Origin: Zestomonas carbonaria
Lineage (GTDB): Bacteria > Pseudomonadota > Gammaproteobacteria > Pseudomonadales > Pseudomonadaceae
Direction: 5' to 3'
DNA: 64,000 nt
NCBI RefSeq assembly: GCF_904061905.1
Contig: NZ_CAJFCI010000071.1
Location: 3,173 to 67,172, forward strand
The notes under the pieces are model-generated. The model was not told the origin of the DNA, made no database searches, and saw only the letters and a list, made by a program, of their open reading frames with translations. Position numbers and translations under genes: made by a program. Positions 32,832-41,554 of the stretch are shown here, one piece after another (the stretch's first letter is position 1; the number at the start of each line of letters is the position of its first letter).

Positions 32832-33970
32832 CAGGCGAGCAGCCTTTCCAGGGTCTGCTGGTAGATGTCGGTCAGCAGGTCGAGGTCGCTGGCCAGCACG
32901 CGTTCGTCGACCTGGTGGATGGTGGCGTTGACCGGCCCCAGCTCCACGACTTGCGTCCCCAGTGTGGCGATGAAGCGGCCGTCCGAGGTGCCGCCGGAGG
33001 TCGAGGGCGTGGTTTCGCGCCCGGTGACCGAGCGGATGCTGGCGGCCACCGCGTCGAGCAGTTCGCCCGGTTCGGTGAGGAACGGCAGGCCGGACAGCGC
33101 CCAGTTCAGCTCGTAATCCAGGCCGTGCTTGTCGAGGATCGTCGCGACCCGTTGCTTCAGGCCTTCGACCGTCGACTCGGTGGAGAAGCGGAAGTTGAAC
33201 ACCGCCACCAGTTCGCCGGGGATCACGTTGGTCGCGCCGGTGCCGGCGTTGAGGTTGGAGATCTGGAAGCTGGTCGGCGGGAAGAAGGCGTTGCCCTCGT
33301 CCCAGTGCTCGGCGGCCAGTTCGGCCAGCGCCGGGGCCGCCAGGTGGATGGGGTTCCTGGCCAGGTGCGGGTAGGCCACGTGGCCCTGTTTGCCGCGCAC
33401 GATGAGGGTGCAGCCGAGCGAGCCGCGGCGGCCGTTCTTGACGATGTCGCCGAGCAGCGTGGTGCTCGACGGTTCGCCGACGATGCACCAGTCCAGTCGC
33501 TCGCCGCGCGCGCGCAGGCGTTCGACCACCGCCTTGGTGCCGTGCTGGGCCGGTCCTTCCTCGTCGCTGGTGATCAGGAAGGCGATGGCGCCCTTGTGGT
33601 CGGGGTGCTTGGCGACGAAGCGCTCGACGGCGATGATCATCGCCGCCAGGCTGCCTTTCATGTCCGCCGCGCCGCGTCCGCAGAGCATGCCCTGGTCGTC
33701 GATCTGCGCCTCGAACGGCTGGTGCTGCCAGGCCGAATGGGGGCCGGTGGGCACCACGTCGGTGTGGCCGGCGAAGCACAGCACCGGGCCTTCGCCACCA
33801 CGGATCGCCCAGAAGTTGTCCACTTCCTCGATACGCATCGGCTCGACACGGAAGCCCAGCGCAGCCAGGCGGCGCATCATCAGCTCCTGGCAGCCTTCGT
33901 CCAGCGGGGTCACGGACGGGCGGCGGATAAGGTCGCAGGCGAGCTCGAGGGTGGGGGAGAGGGTGGGCAT
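32831..33970 (-). CDS. dapE: Succinyl-diaminopimelate desuccinylase
   Basis: A 379-residue M20-type zinc amidase of lysine/diaminopimelate synthesis; it removes succinate from N-succinyl-LL-diaminopimelate. Metal and catalytic residues lie in CFAGHTDVVP (His69, Asp71), RGAADMKGS (Asp103) and TSDEEGPAQHGT (Glu137 catalytic, Glu138 metal), and a dimerisation domain occupies the middle. Length is typical. It lies upstream of rlmA and overlaps it by one base pair of codon (ATGA). Confidence 0.96.
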   Translation of the reverse strand: MPTLSPTLELACDLIRRPSVTPLDEGCQELMMRRLAALGFRVEPMRIEEVDNFWAIRGGEGPVLCFAGHTDVVPTGPHSAWQHQPFEAQIDDQGMLCGRGAADMKGSLAAMIIAVERFVAKHPDHKGAIAFLITSDEEGPAQHGTKAVVERLRARGERLDWCIVGEPSSTTLLGDIVKNGRRGSLGCTLIVRGKQGHVAYPHLARNPIHLAAPALAELAAEHWDEGNAFFPPTSFQISNLNAGTGATNVIPGELVAVFNFRFSTESTVEGLKQRVATILDKHGLDYELNWALSGLPFLTEPGELLDAVAASIRSVTGRETTPSTSGGTSDGRFIATLGTQVVELGPVNATIHQVDERVLASDLDLLTDIYQQTLERLLA

Positions 33971-34018
33971 GACGGTTTTTCCGAAAAAGCAGATCGAAGG
34001 GCGGCCAATCTTAAAGGA

Positions 34019-34250
34019 AAAAGGCCGGTAAGAGCGCTGGAAGCTGAAGGCTGGACGAACGAGCAGTGTGGAATTTTACGGGTGCCTTCCAGGCTCCTCG
34101 TCTGCTTTTGTAGGAGCCAGCTTGCTGGCGATGCTTTGGCGTTGCCGGGTATCGCGCGCATGGCGCGCTCCTACAACAGGACTCCGTCGTAGGAGCGGTC
34201 CATGGCCGCGAAAAAAGGTTGACGTAGAAGGTGGCTGTCCAGCCTCCACC
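34019..34250. repeat. Composite REP-flanked repeat, related to the one at 51883-52178
   Basis: It begins AAAGGCCGGTAAGAGCGCTG, has an arm ending GGCTGGAC (34036-34056), a GTAGGAGC REP region (34109-34215) and an inverted arm GTCCAGCCTCCACC (34237-34250). The second copy shares the same order of parts. The inner REP region includes GCGCGCATGGCGCGCTCCTAC. It fills the gap between dapE and ndvB. Confidence 0.75.
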
Positions 34251-34252
34251 CG

Positions 34253-36850
34253 TCAGCCCACCGGCACCTCGTCGCCCTCGGGGGCTTCCACTGGCTTGGG
34301 CAGCGACGACAGCAGCGCCATGATCAGTGCGGCCAGGTAGGGCAGCGATTGCACCAGCAGCATGCCCACCCAGAACTTCACGTCGGCGCTGGGGAGGCCC
34401 TGGACCAGGCCGATACCCAGTGCCGCGCCCCATAGCAGGAGCATGATGAACACTTCCTCGCGGGCTTCCGCCAGGGCCATCAGCAGGCCGTGGTTGTTGG
34501 CCATCTTCGGTGTGCGGAAGAATGGGATGGTCTTGGTGAACGTGCCGTACAGCACCGCCTTGGCGATGGTGTGCGACAGCGCGAGACCGGCCACCGCCGC
34601 CTGGAACGAGCGCTTGAGGTCGACGCCGACCGCCCGCTGGTAGAGGAACATGATCTTGCCGAACTTGAAGAAGAACAGCGCCAGCGGCGGGATGGCGAAG
34701 ATCAGCAGCGGCGGGTCGACCCGCTGCGGCACGATGATCATCGCCGCCGACCAGAGCAGCGCGCCGAGGGTGAAGAAGATGTTCAGGCCGTCGGCGATCC
34801 ACGGCAGCCAGCCGGCGATGAAGTGGTAGCGCTGGCCGGGCTTGAGCTCGGAGCCCTTGCCGAGGAACAGGCTGCGCGCGTGGCCCTTCATGATCTGGAT
34901 GGCGCCGTAGGCCCAGCGGAAGCGCTGCTTCTTGTAGTCGATGAAGGTATCCGGCATCAGCCCACGGCCGAAGCTGTGGTGGGCGTAGGCGGCGGCGTAG
35001 CCCTTCTCGAACACCCGCAGGCCCAGTTCGGCGTCCTCGCAGATGGTCCAGTCGGCCCACTTGAGTTCGTCCATCACGCTGCGGCGGATCATGGTCATGG
35101 TGCCGTGCTGGATGATCGCGTTGCGGTCGTTGCGGGTCACCATGCCGATGTGGAAGAAGCCCTTGTACTCGGCGTAGCAGAGCTTCTTGAAGGTGTTCTC
35201 GTCGCCGTCGCGGTAGTCCTGCGGCGACTGCACCACGGCGATCTTCGGATCGGCGAAGTGCGGCACCATGTATTTCAGCCAGTTGCGGTCGACGCAGTAG
35301 TCGGAGTCGATCACCGCCACCACTTCGGCGTCCGGCGCGGTGTGCGGCAGGATGTAGTTCAGCGCGCCGCCCTTGAAGCCGGCCAGCGGGGCGACGTGGA
35401 AGAACCGGAAGCGCGGCCCGAGCTGTTCGCAGTACTCGCGCACCGGTTCCCAGACCGCCGGGTCCTTGGTGTTGTTGTCGATGATCAGGACTTCGTAGTC
35501 CGGGTAATCCAGGTTGGCCAGGGCGTCGAGGGTCTGCTTCACCATCTCCGGCGGCTCGTTGTAGCAGGGCACGTGGATCGACACCTTGGGCCGGTACGCC
35601 TGGTCGGCCAGCACTGGCTGGAACGGCCGGCGGCGATTGCGCACCCAGGCTGTCTCGGCCAGCTCGTGGGCCTCGGTGAGCAGCACGATGAACACGCCGA
35701 GGGCACCGACGCCGAGCAGCGCGCCGACGGTCAGGCTGAACCAGGTGCTGTACTGCTGGCTGTAGTCGTAGGCGATCCACACCAGCGCCGAGCCGCCGGC
35801 GAAGGCGACGAAGGTCAGGAAGGTGCGGCCGCGCTGGCGCAGCGAGCTGCCATCGATCATCAGCAGGGTCAGGGCGAGCAGGCCGAGGACTACCGACAGC
35901 ACCGCCAGCACGCGCCATTGCGGGATCGCCACCACCGGCCCCTCGAAGGCGAACTTCTGCTGGCGCTCGGCGTCGTAGACGCCCCAGTAGGCGCCCACCG
36001 AACCTTCCTCGGAGGCTTTCCAGGGCTGGTCGAAGGCTTCGATGACGAAGTAGCTGTAGCCCTTGGCGTTCAGCTCGTGCAGCAGGGTGCGCAGGTAGAT
36101 GGCCTGGTCGGCCTGGGAGGCATCGGCGCCGCCGCGCATGCGCCCGTTGCTCGGCCAGCCGACCTCGGAGAGCAGCAGCGGCTTCTTGGGGAACTGCTTG
36201 CGCAGGTCGCGGGCGCGGTCGAGGACGAACTGGGTGGCGGCTTCCATCGGTACGAACTCCCAGTAGGGCAGCACGTGGGCGGCGATCAGGTCGACGTGCT
36301 GGGCCAGTTCCGGGTATTCCTGCCAGATGTGCCACTGCTCGGAGGTGGTGACCGGCACCTTGACGGCGTCGCGCACCCGGTCGAGGTACTGGATCAGTTT
36401 CTCGACGGTTATCTCGCGGCGGAACAGCGCCTCGTTGCCGACCACCACGCGCACCACGCTGCGGGTGGTATTGGCGATCTCTATGGCCTTGGCGATCTCG
36501 CGCTCGTTGCGCTCCTCGTCCGGGCTGATCCAGATGCCCAGGGTCACGCGCAGGCCGAACTCCTCGGCCAGGCGCGGGATGTCGGCCAGGCTGTTTTCCA
36601 CCGAGTAGGTGCGGATGTTGTCGGTCTGCCGGCTGACCAGTTCCAGGTCCGCGAGGATCTGCTCGTCGCTGGGGTACTGGTTCTCCTGCGGGTTCTGGTC
36701 GAGGCGGAACGGCGAGAAGGAGAAGCCGGAAATCTGTTCGGGCCAGTCGGGGGCGCTGACCGGGCGGTTGACCAGGGCCCAGAGGCCGGTGAACAGCGCG
36801 GCGACCGCCACGAATACCACGAGATTGAGTCCGAATTTACGCGAGGGCAT
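34253..36850 (-). CDS. ndvB: NdvB-type beta-glucan synthase/glycosyltransferase
   Basis: An 865-residue membrane protein. After an N-terminal helix comes a GH17-like extracytoplasmic domain (about 40-310, with SEVGWPSNGRM). Further helices lead to a cytoplasmic family-2 glycosyltransferase with DSDYCVDRNW as a DxD-type motif and QRFRWAYG as the QxxRW processivity motif, then C-terminal helices. P. aeruginosa NdvB makes periplasmic cyclic beta-1,3-glucans and is needed for biofilm-specific tolerance to tobramycin. It lies downstream of a repeat-rich gap and next to dapE. Confidence 0.88.
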   Translation of the reverse strand: MPSRKFGLNLVVFVAVAALFTGLWALVNRPVSAPDWPEQISGFSFSPFRLDQNPQENQYPSDEQILADLELVSRQTDNIRTYSVENSLADIPRLAEEFGLRVTLGIWISPDEERNEREIAKAIEIANTTRSVVRVVVGNEALFRREITVEKLIQYLDRVRDAVKVPVTTSEQWHIWQEYPELAQHVDLIAAHVLPYWEFVPMEAATQFVLDRARDLRKQFPKKPLLLSEVGWPSNGRMRGGADASQADQAIYLRTLLHELNAKGYSYFVIEAFDQPWKASEEGSVGAYWGVYDAERQQKFAFEGPVVAIPQWRVLAVLSVVLGLLALTLLMIDGSSLRQRGRTFLTFVAFAGGSALVWIAYDYSQQYSTWFSLTVGALLGVGALGVFIVLLTEAHELAETAWVRNRRRPFQPVLADQAYRPKVSIHVPCYNEPPEMVKQTLDALANLDYPDYEVLIIDNNTKDPAVWEPVREYCEQLGPRFRFFHVAPLAGFKGGALNYILPHTAPDAEVVAVIDSDYCVDRNWLKYMVPHFADPKIAVVQSPQDYRDGDENTFKKLCYAEYKGFFHIGMVTRNDRNAIIQHGTMTMIRRSVMDELKWADWTICEDAELGLRVFEKGYAAAYAHHSFGRGLMPDTFIDYKKQRFRWAYGAIQIMKGHARSLFLGKGSELKPGQRYHFIAGWLPWIADGLNIFFTLGALLWSAAMIIVPQRVDPPLLIFAIPPLALFFFKFGKIMFLYQRAVGVDLKRSFQAAVAGLALSHTIAKAVLYGTFTKTIPFFRTPKMANNHGLLMALAEAREEVFIMLLLWGAALGIGLVQGLPSADVKFWVGMLLVQSLPYLAALIMALLSSLPKPVEAPEGDEVPVG

Positions 36851-37027
36851 GGGGGCTCGGAGTTCGATGCGTGCAGCGGAGGGAGAGAGGTGCCAGCGGC
36901 GGCTGGACGGCGCAGCATGCTACTCCTGCCCCCGATGACTGTACAGGTCCAGGGTTTTGGTCAGCGGCGGGGCGTGGAAGTTCGGTTCGTTGGTGTTGAA
37001 AGACGGGGCCGGCGGCTTCTCCCTTGT

Positions 37028-37265
37028 CCTTGTAGCCCGGAGTTTCAGGCCGATCCGAACGGCTCCCTCTCCCATTTATGGGAGAGGGCTGGGGAGAGGG
37101 AGCAGAGTCGAGGTCTGGCACGACCTTTCCACCGACACCAACTTCGCCCCTCACCCTGCCCTCTCCCGGAGGGAGAGGGTTCTATTCGCGTCGCCTGCAA
37201 CCATGTAGCCCGGATGAAGTCCGGGGAAACCGATAGTCCTGCGTCCCGGATTTCATCCGGGCTAC
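37028..37265. repeat. Cluster of extragenic hairpins
   Basis: Three hairpin families lie here: CCCTCTCCCA-TTTA-TGGGAGAGGG (37065-37088), CCCTCTCCC-GGA-GGGAGAGGG (37159-37179), and TAGCCCGGATGAAGTCCGGG with its inverted partner ending ATTTCATCCGGGCTAC. It fills most of the gap between ndvB and the alcohol dehydrogenase; the remaining bases show no gene. The same types occur at 21890-21992. Confidence 0.85.
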
Positions 37266-37295
37266 AAGGCACGCGCTGCCTGCCCCCTCTGATAT

Positions 37296-38447
37296 CTACA
37301 AGGCATTCAGCAGAATCCGCTCGCAACTCTCCAGGTCGAGGTCGGCCTGTTCGCCGAGGGCGGTCAGGCCGCGGCGTTCCAGTTGGGCCAGCACCTGGGG
37401 GACCGTCTCGGCGCCGAGGCCGTGTTCGCTGAGGCGGATCGGCACGCGCAGGCGTCGGAAGAAGTCGCGGGTGGCGTTGAGTGCCGTGTCGATACGGATA
37501 TCCGCCTCGCCGCGATTGAAGCCCCAGACCCGCTCGGCGTATTGCAGCAGCTTGTCGCGCTTGGCGGCGCGCCGTTCGTGCAGCAGCGCCGGCAGGATCA
37601 CCGCCATCGCCTGGGCATGGTCGATGTGGTAGAGCGTCGCCAGTTCCTGGCCGAGGTGATGGGTGGACCAGTCCTGGGGGACGCCGCAGCCGTGCAGGCC
37701 GTTCATCGCCTGGTTGGCGCAGAGCATCAGGTTGGCGCGCACCGTGTAGTCCTCGGGTTCGGCCAGGGCCTTGGGGCCTTCCTCGATCAGGGTGCGCAGC
37801 AGGCTTTCGGCATAGCGGTCCTGCAGCGGCGCGTCGGCGGGGAAGGTCAGGTACTGCTCGAGGGTGTGCACGAAGGCATCGACCACCCCGTTGCCGATCT
37901 GCCGGGGCGGCAGGCTGAAGGTGCTGCGTGGGTCGAGGATGGCGAACCGTGGGATCAGCAGTGGGCTGGAGAAGCGCAGTTTCTCCTGGCGTCCGGCATG
38001 GCTGACCACGCCCCGGCCGTTGCTTTCCGAGCCGGTGGCCGCCAGGGTCAGCACGCAGCCGAGGGGCACGGCGGCGTCGATCGACCGGCCGGTGAGCAGG
38101 TCGAGTGGGTCGCCGGAATAGGGCAGGGCGGCGGCGAGGAACTTGCTGCCGTCGATCACCGAACCGCCACCGACCGCGAGGATGAAGTCGCAGCCGCTGT
38201 CGCGGGCCATGGCCAGGGCGCGGAGCAGGGTGTCGAACTGCGGATTGGCCTCGATGCCGGAAAAGCGCTGGATGTGATGGCCGGCCAGGGCGGCTTCCAC
38301 TTCGTCCCACACGCCGTTCTGGAAGATGCTGCCGCCGCCGATGGTGACCAGCACCCGGCTGCCGGGCGGAACCTCCTCGCTCAGCCTGGCGATCTGCCCG
38401 GCACCGAAATGCAGCCGGGTGGGGTTGTAGAAGGTGAAATTGCGCAT
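37296..38447 (-). CDS. Iron-containing alcohol dehydrogenase (YqhD/BDH-like)
   Basis: A 383-residue group III dehydrogenase. The N-terminus MRNFTFYNPTRLHFGAGQI and GGGSVIDGSKF mark the NAD(P) site. Metal ligands lie in DAFVHTLEQY and in the stretch containing HHLGQELATLYHIDHAQAM. YqhD and BdhA reduce aldehydes, often with NADPH. The substrate is not known. It is divergent from tcdA with 95 bases between starts, where a shared promoter region is expected. Confidence 0.9.
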   Translation of the reverse strand: MRNFTFYNPTRLHFGAGQIARLSEEVPPGSRVLVTIGGGSIFQNGVWDEVEAALAGHHIQRFSGIEANPQFDTLLRALAMARDSGCDFILAVGGGSVIDGSKFLAAALPYSGDPLDLLTGRSIDAAVPLGCVLTLAATGSESNGRGVVSHAGRQEKLRFSSPLLIPRFAILDPRSTFSLPPRQIGNGVVDAFVHTLEQYLTFPADAPLQDRYAESLLRTLIEEGPKALAEPEDYTVRANLMLCANQAMNGLHGCGVPQDWSTHHLGQELATLYHIDHAQAMAVILPALLHERRAAKRDKLLQYAERVWGFNRGEADIRIDTALNATRDFFRRLRVPIRLSEHGLGAETVPQVLAQLERRGLTALGEQADLDLESCERILLNAL

Positions 38448-38542
38448 GCCCACCTCCAGCGGCCTGGTTGGCCGATATCGTCGCCCCCTCCACTGCAAGC
38501 TCCTATAATGCGCGCCCACAGGCCAGACAGGGAGCCCCCATC

Positions 38543-39355
38543 ATGCAGATCGACGAACAGCGCTTTGGCGGCATCGCCCGCCTTTATGGCCGCGTCGGCC
38601 TGGAGCGCCTGGCCGCGGCGCACGTCGCGGTGGTCGGCATCGGCGGCGTCGGCTCCTGGGCAGCCGAGGCGCTGGCGCGCAGCGGGGTTGGCGAGATTTC
38701 CCTGTTCGACCTCGACGACGTGTGCATCACCAACACCAACCGGCAGATCCACGCCCTGGACGGCGCGGTCGGCCAGGCCAAGGTCGAGGCGATGGCCGCG
38801 CGCATCCGTGCCATCAACCCGGCCTGCACGGTGCATGCGGTGGCCGACTTCGTGACCCGCGAGAGCATGGCCGAGTACATCACCGAGCAGCTCGACGCGG
38901 TGATCGACTGCATCGACAGCGTCACCGCCAAGGCCGCGCTGATCGCCTGGTGCAAGCGGCGCAAGATCCAGGTCGTCACCACCGGCGGCGCCGGCGGGCA
39001 GATCGACCCGACACAGATCCAGGTCGCCGACCTCAACAAGACCTTCAACGACCCGCTGGCCGCCAAGGTGCGTTCGCTGCTGCGCCGCGACTACGGCTTC
39101 TCGCGGACCCCCGGGCGCACCTACAGCGTGCCCTGCGTGTTCTCCACCGAGCAGTTGCGCTATCCCAAGCCGGACGGCTCGGTGTGCCAGGCCAAGGGAT
39201 TCGTCGGCGAAGGCGTGAAGCTCGACTGCGCCGGCGGCTTCGGCGCGGTGATGATGGTCACCGCCAGTTTCGGCATGGCCGCCGCAGCGAAGATCGTCGA
39301 CAAACTGGTGGCCGGCGCGCGGCGGCCGGCGGAGCGGCGCGCCGTTTCGGATTGA
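38543..39355 (+). CDS. tcdA: tRNA t6A37 dehydratase TcdA (CsdL)
   Basis: A 270-residue E1-like (ThiF-fold) enzyme. The nucleotide-binding motif VGIGGVGSWA (31-40) and the region LDAVIDCIDSV are present, with LRYPKP and later VCQAKGF and GGFGAVMMV typical of TcdA. It uses ATP to close t6A into cyclic ct6A on tRNAs that read ANN codons. ATG follows GGGAGCCCCC. It is followed by ung after 52 bases. Confidence 0.92.
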   Translation: MQIDEQRFGGIARLYGRVGLERLAAAHVAVVGIGGVGSWAAEALARSGVGEISLFDLDDVCITNTNRQIHALDGAVGQAKVEAMAARIRAINPACTVHAVADFVTRESMAEYITEQLDAVIDCIDSVTAKAALIAWCKRRKIQVVTTGGAGGQIDPTQIQVADLNKTFNDPLAAKVRSLLRRDYGFSRTPGRTYSVPCVFSTEQLRYPKPDGSVCQAKGFVGEGVKLDCAGGFGAVMMVTASFGMAAAAKIVDKLVAGARRPAERRAVSD

Positions 39356-39407
39356 CATTCCCGGCGGGCTTTTCTACGGTGCCCGGCGATATCCGATCAG
39401 GTGCCCC

Positions 39408-40145
39408 ATGACCACTAGCGAAGATCGCATCAAGCTCGAGCCGGGCTGGAAGGAAGCCTTGCGCGAGGAGTTCGACAAGCCCTACATGCGCGAACTGCGC
39501 GCCTTCCTGCTGCGCGAGAAGGCCGCCGGCAAGGTGATCTACCCGCCGGGACCGCTGATCTTCAACGCGCTGAATTCCACGCCGCTGGACCGCGTCAAGG
39601 TGGTGATCATCGGCCAGGATCCCTACCACGGCCCCGGCCAGGCCCACGGCCTGTGCTTCTCGGTGCAGCCGGGCGTGCCGGTGCCGCCGTCGCTGCAGAA
39701 CATCTACAAGGAACTCAAGCGCGACCTGAACATCGACCCGCCGAACCACGGCTACCTGCAGCACTGGGCCGACCAGGGCGTGCTGCTGCTCAACACCTCG
39801 CTGACCGTCGAGCAGGCGCGCGCGGGGTCGCATGCCGGGGCCGGCTGGCAGCAGTTCACCGACCGGGTGATCGAGGTGGTCAGCGAGCGTTGCCCGCATC
39901 TGGTCTTCCTGCTCTGGGGCTCCCACGCGCAGAGCAAGCAGCGCCTGATCGACCCGACCAAGCACCTGATCCTGCGCTCGCCGCATCCGTCGCCGCTGTC
40001 CGCGCACCGTGGCTATATCGGCAACGGTCATTTCGGACGGACCAACAAGTACCTCGTCCAGCACGGCATGGAGCCGATCGACTGGAGCCTGCCCGCCGAT
40101 CCTGGCGTGCGGCCCCTGGAGGCGGCGGTCAGCGAGCCGTCGTGA
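39408..40145 (+). CDS. ung: Uracil-DNA glycosylase
   Basis: A 245-residue family 1 UDG. The catalytic GQDPYHG (Asp71) and the HPSPLS loop with catalytic His are intact, and the uracil-binding region follows in LLNTSLTV. It removes uracil from DNA at the start of base excision repair. Length is slightly above the common ~230. Its 3' end overlaps the convergent DUF6279 lipoprotein gene by 17 bases. Confidence 0.97.
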   Translation: MTTSEDRIKLEPGWKEALREEFDKPYMRELRAFLLREKAAGKVIYPPGPLIFNALNSTPLDRVKVVIIGQDPYHGPGQAHGLCFSVQPGVPVPPSLQNIYKELKRDLNIDPPNHGYLQHWADQGVLLLNTSLTVEQARAGSHAGAGWQQFTDRVIEVVSERCPHLVFLLWGSHAQSKQRLIDPTKHLILRSPHPSPLSAHRGYIGNGHFGRTNKYLVQHGMEPIDWSLPADPGVRPLEAAVSEPS

Positions 40146-41016
40146 CCTCCTGATCCTGGGCCGGCTCCGCGCAGCTCAGGCCCTGCAGGTCGTCGCGCAG
40201 TTCCGCGAGGCGGGTGGCCAGGCGGTTGCGCTGGGCCTCGCTGGCGCCGTTGAACAGGTCGGCGAGCAGGGAGGCCAGGTCGCTCCGGCTGTCCAGGAAG
40301 GAGCGGCGATATTCTTCCGTCCAGATGCTTTCCGGCTCCTGCAAGAGGCGCGCGATGCGCTGTGGGAAGCCGTCGTCCGCGCGCGAGGCCAGAACGGTCA
40401 GCAGGCTTTGCTGCCAGTGCCGGCGATTGTCCAGCCAGAGTTGCGTGCGGGCGTTCATGGCGGTCGCCCAGACCTGGATGCGTGCCCGCTGCTGCGGACT
40501 GAGGCGGCCCAGCCAGGGGCGCAGGCGCTGCTCCATGCGCTTGCCGCGCTGGGCGATCTGCCGCTCCGGCGACGGCGCCAGGTATTTCTTGTGCAGCTCG
40601 CGCAGGTTCTCGTCGAAGCGCCTGGCCATCCCGGCGATCTGCCGGTCGCTGAGCTGGCGCAGCAGTTCGACGGCGGACGGGGTGATGTGTTCGGCGATGG
40701 CCAGCAGGTCGGCATCGATGTCGTCGAAACGGGCTTCGAACTCTTCGGGAAGCAGCGACGGGCGTTCCGCCAGGCGGCGTTGTTCGTCGAGCCATTCGAC
40801 ATAACGGGGCAACTGGGTCGTGCAGTGCCAGGCGAGATCGTCCTGCAGGCGCGCCCGCATCCAGTTCTTCTGCTCGCCGCTCAGCTCCAGGTAGTCGTCG
40901 ACCCACCAGAGGGCCAGGCGATCGAGATTGCGGTAGGCCAGGTCGACACGGCTGCAGGAGCCCAGCAGCAAGGCCAGCAGTACGAACAGGGCGATGCGGG
41001 GGACGCTGGCGAACAT
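40129..41016 (-). CDS. DUF6279 lipoprotein
   Basis: A 295-residue protein with a signal sequence ending LLLGSC (Cys21), so a predicted lipoprotein. The mature part is almost entirely helical and rich in Arg, Leu and Gln, with the family opening SRVDLAYRNLDRLALWWVDDY. It matches DUF6279 by pattern; function unknown. Its end overlaps the convergent ung gene by 17 bases. Confidence 0.83.
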   Translation of the reverse strand: MFASVPRIALFVLLALLLGSCSRVDLAYRNLDRLALWWVDDYLELSGEQKNWMRARLQDDLAWHCTTQLPRYVEWLDEQRRLAERPSLLPEEFEARFDDIDADLLAIAEHITPSAVELLRQLSDRQIAGMARRFDENLRELHKKYLAPSPERQIAQRGKRMEQRLRPWLGRLSPQQRARIQVWATAMNARTQLWLDNRRHWQQSLLTVLASRADDGFPQRIARLLQEPESIWTEEYRRSFLDSRSDLASLLADLFNGASEAQRNRLATRLAELRDDLQGLSCAEPAQDQEVTTAR

Positions 41017-41085
41017 GACGATTCCCTCCTTGCGAAACGCTTGGCCACCGGCCGCGCGGTGGGGAAACGCGGCCGGCGGATGGGG

Positions 41086-41454
41086 TCAGCCGGCCTTGAA
41101 GAACGCCAGCTTGTTGCCGTCCGGGTCGCGCACGTAGGCGCCGTAGAAGGTCGGCAGGCGTGCGCCCGGAGCGCCTTCGTCGGTCGCGCCGAGGGCCAGC
41201 GCCCTGGCGTGCAGTTCGTCGACCTGCTCCTTGGAGTCGGCCGCCAGGGCCACCATGGTGCCGTTGCCGGAGGTGGCCGGCTGGCCGTCATAGGGCAGGC
41301 AGATACCGAACATCGGCTTCCCGGGGGCGTTGCCGTAGAGCGCCAGGCGGCCCATGTCCACCACTATCCTGGCGCCGAGCGGGGCGAGCAGTTCGCCGTA
41401 GAACGCCTTGGCCTTGTCCATGTCGTGGGTGCCGATCGTCACATAGCCAATCAT
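41086..41454 (-). CDS. VOC superfamily (glyoxalase-like) protein
   Basis: A 122-residue single VOC domain beginning MIGYVTIGTHDMDKAKAFYGE and ending VRDPDGNKLAFFK, which is the typical last strand of the fold. His9 and the terminal EF-type acidic site of metal-dependent members are only partly kept (NKLAFF rather than NxxE), so enzyme activity is uncertain. It lies 100 bases after the AbrB-type permease on the same strand and could be read from that operon. Confidence 0.86.
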   Translation of the reverse strand: MIGYVTIGTHDMDKAKAFYGELLAPLGARIVVDMGRLALYGNAPGKPMFGICLPYDGQPATSGNGTMVALAADSKEQVDELHARALALGATDEGAPGARLPTFYGAYVRDPDGNKLAFFKAG

Positions 41455-41554
41455 TGTTGTCGTGCTCCAGTCCTGTGGGAGGTTGCCGGGCGCGTGGCGC
41501 CCGTATCCCGAGCTTGGGCGAAGCCGGCGGTACTGTCGAGTATGGCGTGATCCG

